This document shows positions 24,907-32,195 of a stretch of 64,000 nt of DNA, piece by piece. The notes under the pieces are model-generated. The model saw nothing but the letters and a program-made list of their open reading frames with translations, was not told where the DNA came from and did no database searches. Position 1 is the first letter of the stretch; each line of letters starts with the position of its first letter. Both the position numbers and the translations under genes were made by a program. The stretch comes from Candidatus Leptovillus gracilis (GTDB taxonomy: Bacteria; Chloroflexota; Anaerolineae; Promineifilales; Promineifilaceae): the NCBI GenBank assembly GCA_016716065.1, contig JADJXA010000012.1:1-64000 (forward strand), given 5' to 3'.

Positions 24907-25890
24907 TTACCGGGATACCCGCATGATGGTCAGCCGGGCGACCACGTTAAAGAATAAAATAACCACCAGCAGCAGCAAAGCCGCCCCCATCAAAGCAGAG
25001 TCATACATGGGGATAGACATCATCTCACTGTAATTGTTGGCGATGAGGGCGGGCAGCGGGTAAGCCGTGTCGAACAGTGAAGCAGGGATGTTAGGGTTGT
25101 TGCCCACCACCATCATCACCGCCAGCGTCTCGCCGAACGCGCGGGAAAAACCGAGGACAACGGCCGCCAACACCCCCGGCAGACTGGCCTTAAAAACCAC
25201 CACTTTGGTCGCTTCCCAACGGGTGGCCCCCAATGCTTGCAGCGATTCGCGCATTTCGCGGGGTACGTTGCGCAGCACCTCATCCGTCACCGCCACGATG
25301 ATGGGGAAAATCATCACCCCCAACACAAAACCGCCGGCCAACAACCCGTAGCCGCTGGGATTGGTGCGGGCAAAAAAAGGGAACGTGCCGCCCAAAACCC
25401 GGTCAGACCAGGGACCAGCATGATCGCGAATTAGCGGCACAATAAACAGAATGCCCCACAAACCATACACCACCGAAGGAATACCTACAAGGAGGTCTAG
25501 CAGTGGCTTGAGCCGGCTGCGCGATCGTCTGGAGGTGTATTCTGCCAGGTAGATACCGCTTAACAGGGCCGGAATCACGGCAATAAACCCGGCAATCAGG
25601 GTGACGGTTAAGCTGCCGACGATAAACGGGGCGAAACCAAACTCACCGCGTGTCGGCCGCCAGGTTGTGGAGGTCAACAGTTCACGCAAGGGGTAGGTGG
25701 ACATGATCGGCCAGGAACGGACCAGCAGCAGCATACCCATGATCAGGATAAGCGCCAGAATCGCAGTGATAACAATGCTCATCAAGCCGCCGCTGAGCAG
25801 ATCCTTCAATCGTCGCCAGGGATTTAGCTTAAATGGATTCACCTTGATGATTTTATCGCTTCTGATAGTTTCTTTCGTAATTACTTCCAT
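24907..25890 (-). CDS. pstC: Phosphate ABC transporter permease PstC
   Basis: This 327-residue permease has six TM segments, beginning near residues 37-60 after a charged amino end. It has VGIPSVVYGLWGILFIVPLI and the coupling loop MRESLQALGATRWEATKVVVF, followed by GFSRAFGETLAVMMVVGNN, the PstC signature with Glu after Gly. An extracytoplasmic loop of about 50 residues follows TM1, as in PstC. The start at 25890 has AGGAC upstream. A perfect 18-base palindrome (25916-25933) and a large hairpin (25944-25988) separate it from pstS, which probably lets pstS be made in excess. Confidence 0.9.
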   Translation of the reverse strand: MEVITKETIRSDKIIKVNPFKLNPWRRLKDLLSGGLMSIVITAILALILIMGMLLLVRSWPIMSTYPLRELLTSTTWRPTRGEFGFAPFIVGSLTVTLIAGFIAVIPALLSGIYLAEYTSRRSRSRLKPLLDLLVGIPSVVYGLWGILFIVPLIRDHAGPWSDRVLGGTFPFFARTNPSGYGLLAGGFVLGVMIFPIIVAVTDEVLRNVPREMRESLQALGATRWEATKVVVFKASLPGVLAAVVLGFSRAFGETLAVMMVVGNNPNIPASLFDTAYPLPALIANNYSEMMSIPMYDSALMGAALLLLVVILFFNVVARLTIMRVSR

Positions 25891-25915
25891 AATGACAAGT
25901 CCTTACAACGCAAAA

Positions 25916-25933
25916 GTCTGGTATATACCAGAC
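25916..25933. repeat. Perfect 18-base palindrome upstream of pstC
   Basis: GTCTGGTATATACCAGAC is its own reverse complement. It lies 26 bases before the pstC start and could be an operator or part of the intercistronic structure. Confidence 0.5.
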
Positions 25934-25943
25934 ATAACAATGG

Positions 25944-25988
25944 AAAAGTAGAAGTTCAATGTTCGATGGAGCTTGAACTCCTACTTTT
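25944..25988 (-). terminator. Attenuating hairpin between pstS and pstC
   Basis: AAAAGTAGAAGTTCAA (25944-25959) pairs with TTGAACTCCTACTTTT (25973-25988) with one mismatch around a 13-base loop. It follows the pstS stop by about 20 bases and would partly terminate or protect the pstS message. Confidence 0.6.
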
Positions 25989-26008
25989 CAGATGGAGATT
26001 AGCTCGGA

Positions 26009-26995
26009 CTAGGGCAGCAGCGATAACGCTTCAGTAAGACGGGCTTCATTCAGGCGAACGTAGCCAGCGTCAGGCACGAAGGCTTGCCCTTCATTTAATA
26101 TCCAACGGTAAAAATCAACGATGGTCGGACTCGGTTCCCCTTTGGTGACCAGATAGAGAACACGGGCCGGGGGAAATGGATAGATTTCGACAGCAATTGC
26201 GGCGGTCAGTTGGTCGCGTGTGTCGTAGAATTTCTCGTCGTCGGACAAACGGCCGTCACCATTCAAATCAATGGGGATGATCTCCAGTCCGGCAATGGGC
26301 AATTCTGTTGTCTGATCATAGGCGAAGCCGATGTTGTTGTAGCCAACACCCAGCGGATCCTGACGCACCGCTTCTGCCAGACCGGGATCGGCGTTTACGG
26401 CCGTTCCCAGCACATCCTCCTGCGCGTCGCCGCCCAGGAACAAAGACCACATCTCGCCCGCGCCGCTGGCGTCGGAACGAGTGTAGACGTTGATGGGCGT
26501 GTCGTCGTCAATACCCAAAGCCTGCCCCCAGGTGGTAATATCGCCGGTGATCCAGATGCCGGTAGCCGTTTCCCGGCTAATTCCCTGGGTCTGAATCTGT
26601 TCCAGGTAGGGGTTGTTAGCGTTCAATGTGCCGATCACAGCGTCAATGGTCACCGGTACGCCATATGCCTCTTGCTCTAATTCAATTGGCCGCAATTCCC
26701 GCGAGACCATCGCAATATCTACCGCGCCGGCCAGCACGTCGGTCATGCCTTTGCCGGCGCCGCCGGCCTGGATGTCGAAGCGGACGTTGGGGTTGACCTT
26801 CTGATATTCCTCGGCCCAAACCGTGACCATCGGGAAGAGGGCAAACGCGCCGGAAATCGCCAATGTCTCTTGCTGTGGCGGCTGGTCGGCAGCGCTGCTG
26901 TCTGAATCAGCCGGGCCACTACCACCGCAAGCAACCAATAAAAGCAGGGTCAGACTCAGTAAAACAATGCGTAACATCTTGGGTTGAAAAGGCAT
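26009..26995 (-). CDS. pstS: Phosphate-binding lipoprotein PstS
   Basis: From the ATG at 26995 the protein has 328 residues. A lipoprotein signal ends at LLLVAC-GG. The fold begins ETLAISGAFALFPMVTVWAEEY and includes FDIQAGGAGKGMTDVLAGAVDIAMVSREL, TRSDASGAGEMWSLFLG and VGYNNIGFAYDQ, all PstS-like phosphate-site segments. It captures phosphate outside the membrane for PstCAB. The frame is open to 27031, and the leader holds AAGGAG 12 bases before 26995, so a TTG at 27004 is also possible. PHO-box-like repeats lie 240 bases upstream. Confidence 0.9.
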   Translation of the reverse strand: MPFQPKMLRIVLLSLTLLLLVACGGSGPADSDSSAADQPPQQETLAISGAFALFPMVTVWAEEYQKVNPNVRFDIQAGGAGKGMTDVLAGAVDIAMVSRELRPIELEQEAYGVPVTIDAVIGTLNANNPYLEQIQTQGISRETATGIWITGDITTWGQALGIDDDTPINVYTRSDASGAGEMWSLFLGGDAQEDVLGTAVNADPGLAEAVRQDPLGVGYNNIGFAYDQTTELPIAGLEIIPIDLNGDGRLSDDEKFYDTRDQLTAAIAVEIYPFPPARVLYLVTKGEPSPTIVDFYRWILNEGQAFVPDAGYVRLNEARLTEALSLLP

Positions 26996-27352
26996 TCTAT
27001 TCAATTTTCTCCTTGAAAGTAGAAAGTTCATTGGCTGACGCCCGATTCAGCATTGGCAGGCAAAATGGCCGGTCGGCGGTGGGCCGCAACGGCCGTGCCA
27101 ACCCACCCGCCCATATGCCCACAAAACGGCCAGCAGACAGTCTGCCGCGTGGACACAAACGGCCGTCACAGCGTAAACGACAAATAAGCAGACAAATACT
27201 GCACATACCCTTACAGTAAGGGCAGCGCATGACAAGCGTTGTGATGCAGTTGTGATAAGGTTGTGACAAAAAGCAGGGAGAGAAGTCAGCGAGTCTGTCG
27301 AAGGGATGGCAACGATTCCTACGACCCCTTGATCATTACAGATGTCGGTGGA
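26996..27352. other. pstS leader and upstream region
   Basis: It holds the PHO-box-like repeats at 27239-27269 and two ACGGCCGT copies. A GCAGACA/AAACGGCC-rich stretch at 27110-27200 has no recognisable gene. Short frames here look like noise. Confidence 0.5.
27239..27269 (-). promoter_or_regulatory. PHO-box-like direct repeats upstream of pstS
   Basis: Three TTGTGA units (starts 27239, 27250 and 27261) have an exact 11-base period; on the minus strand they read TTGTCACA, TTATCACA and GCATCACA-like. The position before pstS and the neighbouring PhoB/PhoR genes support a PhoB site. Confidence 0.65.
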
Positions 27353-28027
27353 TTATTGATTGACCACGCCGTAACCTAACCCGGCGATGGTCTCAATGTA
27401 AACCGGTTTGGCCGGGTCTGGCTCGACTTTGGCGCGCAGGCGGCGCACCAGTTGACGCAGGGCGTCCCGGTCACCGCCTTCGGCGCCCCAGACGTGGATG
27501 ATGATGTCTTCGGCCGTCAGGATATGGTTGGCGTTGAGCATCAGGTAATCGAGCAGGCGATTCTCCAATGGGGTGAGGGGGATGGCCTCCCCATCGGCCA
27601 GCCGTGCCTCGCGCCGGGCAGTATCCAGCGACAAATCGCCCACCTGCCGAATGGCCGAGGCGGACTGCATCCCGGCGCGGCGCAAGACGGCCTGCACGCG
27701 GGCCACCAATTGGCGTGGGCTAAACGGCTTCAGGATGTAATCGTCCGCCCCCAGGCTGAGGCCGCGCACAATATCATCCTCTTCTTCGCGCACGGTGAGC
27801 AGCAAGATGGGGGTGTTGGCCTGGGCGCGAATGGTGCGGCAGACGGCAAAGCCATCCAATTTAGGCAGGTTTACGTCGAGAATGAGCAGGTCTGGATGTT
27901 CCTGCTCCCAACGGCGTAAAGCGGCCTGGCCATCATGAGCCTGAATCACTTGAAAGCCTTCGCGCCGCAAGGCGAAGGCCACCAAATCGGCCAGAACACG
28001 ATCGTCGTCAACAACAAGCGCTTTCAT
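27353..28027 (-). CDS. phoB: OmpR/PhoB-type response regulator
   Basis: From the ATG at 28027 the protein has 224 residues. The receiver domain starts MKALVVDDDRVLADLVAF, with the phosphoacceptor Asp in LLILDVNLPKLDG, Thr in LLLTVRE and Lys in YILKPF. A winged-helix DNA-binding domain follows (LTPLENRLLDYLMLNANHILT to VYIETIAGLGYGV). The frame extends upstream to 28387, but that part is repeat-derived and unlike the family. The location next to a PhoR-like kinase and the pst operon, and the PHO-like repeats, make PhoB the best reading. A family member of other function is possible. Confidence 0.85.
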   Translation of the reverse strand: MKALVVDDDRVLADLVAFALRREGFQVIQAHDGQAALRRWEQEHPDLLILDVNLPKLDGFAVCRTIRAQANTPILLLTVREEEDDIVRGLSLGADDYILKPFSPRQLVARVQAVLRRAGMQSASAIRQVGDLSLDTARREARLADGEAIPLTPLENRLLDYLMLNANHILTAEDIIIHVWGAEGGDRDALRQLVRRLRAKVEPDPAKPVYIETIAGLGYGVVNQ

Positions 28028-28467
28028 AATTGCACGGTATTGTATGGCATAACAAGGTGGCCCACCAATAGCAAAGGTTGCACCGAACCTGCTGATTCTT
28101 GACCACACTGAGGTGTATTCGTGAACACGTGATGATGGCTGTGCCAGATTCGGTGAAGGCAGTGGTAACGGCCGTTCCCCGTACGACCGCCCCCCCCAGC
28201 CAGCGCTCCCATTGCACCCGGACCATCCGCCCAGGCGCAGCAGACACCGGCGCCAACCAGCGCTAAAGCGCCGGTCTATAAAACAACGCCGGGTAAACCC
28301 GGCTTTTGCCCCTTTGCCATAACTACTAAGGCTATCGAGGGCTGAGCTTGTCGAAGCCCATTGGCGGGCCCCTGTTGCCTGCGACAAGTTCAGGCAACAG
28401 GGTTAGTAGACGAAAATCCGCCCTATCCGTTCAATCCGTGTGCCTATCTTGAGTTCTCCAACAGCTG
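28028..28467. other. Repeat-rich spacer between the kinase and regulator genes
   Basis: 440 bases without a gene. It contains GGGCTGAGCTTGTCGAAGCCC-type palindromic sequence (28339-28359), an 11-bp stem CCTGTTGCCTG with its inverse (28371-28401) and a GC hairpin with T run (28288-28307). It probably separates the two genes into distinct transcripts. Confidence 0.55.
28288..28307 (+). terminator. Rho-independent-terminator-like hairpin
   Basis: GCCGGGT-AA-ACCCGGC followed by TTTT on the plus strand; on the minus strand the hairpin is followed by GTTGTTTTAT, so it could also end the kinase transcript. Confidence 0.45.
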
Positions 28468-30504
28468 CTAGGCAGGCTTATTGAGCGGGATGGTAAACCA
28501 GAAGCGCGCCCCGCCGCCAGGGGAGTCGGCTATACCGACTTCCCCCTGGTGCGCCTGGACGACGGCTTTGACCACTGCCAGTCCCAGGCCAATGCCAAAT
28601 CGGGTTTTATCGTCTTCCAGAGGGCGGCGCATAAACCAGCGGAAGAGGTCATCACGGGCTTCGGGCGGGATGCCCGGACCCTGGTCGGCGACGGCGAAAT
28701 AGAGGTGGTCGGGATGGGCAACGGCCGTTACCCTCACCACGCCGCCACCCGGCCCATACTTGCTGGCATTGGCGATGAGATTGACCAACACCTGCCCAAT
28801 GCGCCGGGGATCAGCCAGGACAATGGGCAGGCTGTCTGGGATGTCCAGCTGAAGCTGCTGCTCATATTTGGTTAGAAGTGGGGCCATCGTCTGCCCCACT
28901 TCCAGGGCAACCCGGCGCAGATCGCACGGCCGGGTAAAGACGCGGAAACGGCCGGTCTCGATGCTGGCGCTTTCCAGCAAATTGTCTACCAATGTTTGCA
29001 GGCCGAGGATGCCCAGATGCAGCGCGTTCAGCAGTTCACCAAACTCCTGGGCGCTCAGGTCGGGCGACTGATCCATGAGCAGTTCGATAGAGGCGGCCAG
29101 AGCGGAGAGCGGCGTGCGGAATTCATGGGCCACGTTGGCCAAGAAATGGGCCAGCAGCCGGTTAATAGCCTCTTCCTCGGTCACGTCGCGGAAGACCAGA
29201 GCGACGCCGCCTTCTTCTGGCGGTCCAAGCTGCGCCCCAGTAATAGCCAGAGTGATCTGACGGCCGTTGGCCACCCTGACGTTCACTTTGCGCCTTTCGC
29301 CGGGGGCCGGGATGAACTGACTGAACGGCTCTGGGCTGTCGGCCAACGTGAATACCTCGTTGCAGTGATGGTAACGCGCCTGTTCCACCGTCTGGCCGGT
29401 AATACGCGCCGCGCCAGGACTAAAAAAGGTGATCCGGCCATCGTGGTCCAGGGTCATAATGCCTTCGACAAGGGAAGCCAGCAGCCGGTCGGTAGCCGCT
29501 TTTTCACGCTGCAAATCTGCCACCGCCTGTTTTAGTTCGACGCGGGCAAATTCGAGCGCCTGGGCCACCTGGCCGATTTCAGCCACCTGCGTCTGAATGT
29601 GTACCGGTTTCTCCAGGTCACGCCAGCTCAAGGTAGTGGCGGCCTGGGCCAACGCCTCCAGCGGCCGGCCAATGCGCCGCGCCAGCAGCACGCTAAAAGC
29701 CGAAGCGGCCGCTGTAACCAGCAGGATGGTGGCGACCATTGTGATGATCAGGCGGTTTTGCGCCTGGACGACGTCGGCGACCGGCAGGGCGACGATGATT
29801 TCGAGTCCGTCTGGGGTGAGGGGTGAGCGCAAGGCGAAATAAGGACGGCCGTCGGCGTCGAAGCGCAGGCGGATGGCGTCACCCTCATTGCCGGCGGTGA
29901 TGCTTTCGTCGGTGCGGTCGGCCGTCAGGCTGCTGGCGACGGCCGTTCCCTGCCACAGGACAATCTGTTCCAATTCAGTGTCCCCTTGCAATCTTCGGCT
30001 GAAGGCGTCGTCCACGGCCAGTGCGACAACGACCCGGCCAAGACGGCCGGCGTCAGATTCGATATGAGAAACGGCCGTTAACCAGACCAGGCCAGCAACA
30101 TCTACGTAATAGCCGTTCGGGATAGGGGCGCTGCACCAATCGAGGGGCGTCTGGGCAAGAGAACGGCCGTTGCCGTCACAGACCAGCAGGGCGTCCAGGC
30201 CTGCCCCTGTTTGCAAAGTCCGACCATAAGCGGCAAACGCTTCCGGGTCATCGAGCGGCTGTACAACAAAGGCGCGCAAGGTGGGGCGCTGCGCGATCAG
30301 GAGGGCCAGTTGCGCCAGGTCACTCTGTTCGGCGCGCAGGGTAGCCCGGGCCGTATTGTGGCCTTGTTCGACCAGCCGCCACGCCTGGGCCATGTTTTGC
30401 TGTTGGGTGAGCCAAAGCAGGGGAAGTCCGGTGGCGGCGGCCGTCAGGATGACCAGGGCGACGACGCGCCAGATGACCTGGGTGGTGAGGGTTGAATCGC
30501 GCAT
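28468..30504 (-). CDS. PhoR-like sensor histidine kinase with HAMP and PAS domains
   Basis: From the ATG at 30504 the protein has 678 residues. A TM helix near residues 10-30 precedes a large extracytoplasmic sensor of about 230 residues; a second TM follows near 255-275, then HAMP, a PAS domain (LLASLVEGIMTLDHDGRITF), HisKA with the phosphoacceptor His in FLANVAHEFRTPLSAL, and HATPase with the N-box LVNLIANASKYG and G-box VADQGPGIPPE. The size and PAS domain fit PhoR, although PhoR sensors in proteobacteria are short outside the membrane. It follows the zincin gene by 22 bases and precedes the regulator across a 440-base spacer. Confidence 0.85.
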   Translation of the reverse strand: MRDSTLTTQVIWRVVALVILTAAATGLPLLWLTQQQNMAQAWRLVEQGHNTARATLRAEQSDLAQLALLIAQRPTLRAFVVQPLDDPEAFAAYGRTLQTGAGLDALLVCDGNGRSLAQTPLDWCSAPIPNGYYVDVAGLVWLTAVSHIESDAGRLGRVVVALAVDDAFSRRLQGDTELEQIVLWQGTAVASSLTADRTDESITAGNEGDAIRLRFDADGRPYFALRSPLTPDGLEIIVALPVADVVQAQNRLIITMVATILLVTAAASAFSVLLARRIGRPLEALAQAATTLSWRDLEKPVHIQTQVAEIGQVAQALEFARVELKQAVADLQREKAATDRLLASLVEGIMTLDHDGRITFFSPGAARITGQTVEQARYHHCNEVFTLADSPEPFSQFIPAPGERRKVNVRVANGRQITLAITGAQLGPPEEGGVALVFRDVTEEEAINRLLAHFLANVAHEFRTPLSALAASIELLMDQSPDLSAQEFGELLNALHLGILGLQTLVDNLLESASIETGRFRVFTRPCDLRRVALEVGQTMAPLLTKYEQQLQLDIPDSLPIVLADPRRIGQVLVNLIANASKYGPGGGVVRVTAVAHPDHLYFAVADQGPGIPPEARDDLFRWFMRRPLEDDKTRFGIGLGLAVVKAVVQAHQGEVGIADSPGGGARFWFTIPLNKPA

Positions 30505-30526
30505 GTAACCGTTCGTGAGGACGGAA

Positions 30527-30904
30527 TCAATACGCGCCCAATTCGCGCAGGCGATCATCGCTGATGCCAAAATGGTGTGCCAATTCATGTAAAAAAACAT
30601 GACGCACCCACTCGCGGATGGCCTCGCGGTCTGGCCCGGCCTGCTGCTCGATGGGTCCCTGGTAGAGGGTGATGGTATCCGGGGCGACCATATTGTAGCC
30701 CTGAGTCCGTTCGGTCAGGGGAATGCCGTGGTACAAACCCAACAGCGTATCGCCCGGGTCTACCCCGGCGTCAGCCAATTCAGCGCGGGTGGGCCAGACG
30801 GCCGTTAATACCGCCACGTTGTCCATCCTGTTCTGGAAAAACGGGGGCAGGTCCTCCAGCGCGTCGTCTACCAATTCCTCAAATTCAACACGTGTTAGAA
30901 TCAT
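30527..30904 (-). CDS. Minimal zincin-like metallopeptidase (DUF1025-type)
   Basis: This 125-residue protein carries the zinc-protease motif HELAHHFGISD near residues 106-116 (HExxH plus a third ligand Asp), near a C-terminal end that is nearly complete at GAY. The rest matches the small zincin family: EFEELVDDALEDLPPFFQNRMDNV, then GLYHGIPLTER and ITLYQGPIE. The function of these minimal zincins is unknown; they are probably cytoplasmic. It is the first gene of a unit with the PhoR-like kinase. I see no signal peptide. The conserved catalytic Glu and both His are present, so it is likely active. Confidence 0.85.
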   Translation of the reverse strand: MILTRVEFEELVDDALEDLPPFFQNRMDNVAVLTAVWPTRAELADAGVDPGDTLLGLYHGIPLTERTQGYNMVAPDTITLYQGPIEQQAGPDREAIREWVRHVFLHELAHHFGISDDRLRELGAY

Positions 30905-31058
30905 ATTTCCACTATACGACAGACTGGCTAAATCGCCAAAATGAGGCGGGGCGGGACGGGTAAATTGTTAACCGGATTACAATGGGGATGTACGGCCGTT
31001 ATCCGCCCAAGCCCACTTCTCTTGTTACACTGCAATGCTAATTTCAGAAACGGATTTT

Positions 31059-31095
31059 GAGATTGGACCAATCTCAGAAGATTGGACCAATCTTC
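31059..31095. repeat. Paired palindromes AGATTGGWCCAATCT, copy 1
   Basis: GAGATTGGACCAATCTC (31059-31075) and AAGATTGGACCAATCTT (31078-31094) stand two bases apart in the leader of the DUF3307 gene. Equivalent pairs occur at 34743-34775 and 37800-37832. Confidence 0.75.
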
Positions 31096-31146
31096 CGTGT
31101 AATCGGCCGGGTGGCACAGTCTTGGCTATCTGACCGGAAGAGGCTT

Positions 31147-31686
31147 ATGACCACATTTCCCATTTTGCTGTTGGCCCATTTAATCGCTGATTTCCCCCTA
31201 CAAACCAACCGCATTTACATCTTAAAGACGCGGGGAAATAAAGGATTGGCGCTGCACGTCGCCATTCACCTCCTGGTAGCGGCGATGCTTATGCAACGGC
31301 CGTGGCAGCACATCCCCCTGCTTGTTGTCTATGGCATCATCCATTTTGCCGTAGATTGGTTCAAGGTCCACAAATCCGGCGTGAAGCAAACGCCAGGATT
31401 TTTGCTGGACCAATTGGCCCATTTTGTCACCATCGCCATGTTGAGCCTGGCGCAGCCCAACCTGATCGCCCTGCTGCCGCTTTGGCTGGTCTGGGCAGGC
31501 GTCATCCTGGCGTTAGCTCCGGCGCTGCTCATGACCTTGTGGGTGATGGCCAACGATCTGCGCCCCACCCTGCCACATAATCGAACTGTCAACTGGGCCA
31601 GCCATCGTCTGCTGCCCCTCTCGCAGAAGATTGGCTCGGTGTTTGTGCTGAGCTTGCTGGTGATGACATTGTTAACGGCCGTTTAG
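31147..31686 (+). CDS. DUF3307 membrane protein
   Basis: From the ATG at 31147, with GGAAGAGG upstream, the protein has 179 residues and four or five TM segments. It opens with FPILLLAHLIADFPLQTNRI, the DUF3307 hallmark, with conserved His and Asp in the first helix. ALHVAIHLLV and IIHFAVDWFK follow, the latter with a further His/Asp pair. The paired His-Asp residues inside helices suggest a metal site, but the function is unknown. The frame is open upstream to 31057, but those codons are a dispersed palindromic repeat, so the later start is preferred. A clear terminator follows at 31742-31773. Confidence 0.8.
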   Translation: MTTFPILLLAHLIADFPLQTNRIYILKTRGNKGLALHVAIHLLVAAMLMQRPWQHIPLLVVYGIIHFAVDWFKVHKSGVKQTPGFLLDQLAHFVTIAMLSLAQPNLIALLPLWLVWAGVILALAPALLMTLWVMANDLRPTLPHNRTVNWASHRLLPLSQKIGSVFVLSLLVMTLLTAV

Positions 31687-31741
31687 AACGATAGGCGCAA
31701 AGGTCACAAAACGGCCGTCCACTACCCAACTACCGCAAAAG

Positions 31742-31773
31742 GCCAGGGATCACGCCGACCCTGGTCTTTTTTC
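31742..31773 (+). terminator. Rho-independent terminator after the DUF3307 gene
   Basis: GCCAGGG (from 31742) pairs with CCCTGGTC around a 10-base loop and is followed by TCTTTTTTC. Confidence 0.75.
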
Positions 31774-32195
31774 TTGCCACCCTATTTTGTTTGCCAGACC
31801 CCACAGGTACAGATGGTTGGAGGAGGGAACGGCCGTTTGCTTTACATGCGGCATTCTGCACTGAAACTTCGCCGTTTTGCAGTTGATTTGCAGTCCAGCA
31901 TAGAACAAGCTGTGTATAATGTTTTGAACACAACACCACCCTCGGCTCGTTTACAAAGCATTACCAGTTTGGCGGTAAGCTTCTGGTCATGCGCCAGAGG
32001 TCACTTTTAACCCCCCAACAGGCTGCCACCAGGCACTCATGACACCTGACGCCAACCCACATGACACCTGTCACCTGACATTCCCCGTAACCTGATAGAC
32101 ACTGTGAACAGCGTTCGCCAAGCGGCAGCCACGCAGCCACGCCCTTTTATCTTTCGTTCCTGCGATAGGCTGTTCAATCTATCAAGGAGGATAGA
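31774..32195. other. Leader region of the malic enzyme gene
   Basis: Possible -10 TATAAT at 31915-31920 with no convincing -35 at standard spacing, 280 bases before the start codon. Repeated words ATGACACCTGACG/ATGACACCTGTC occur at 32038-32078. A strong AAGGAGG site at 32182-32188 precedes the ATG at 32196. No gene is convincing here. Confidence 0.45.

Noticed and set aside
26009..26995. Sulfate-binding identity for the pstS product
   Set aside because: GGAGKGMTD, SDASGAGEM and the pst neighbours fit phosphate binding, unlike the separate Sbp-type protein at 21727.
31730..31939. 69-residue minus-strand frame after the DUF3307 gene
   Set aside because: It covers the terminator and a leader region and has no family features.
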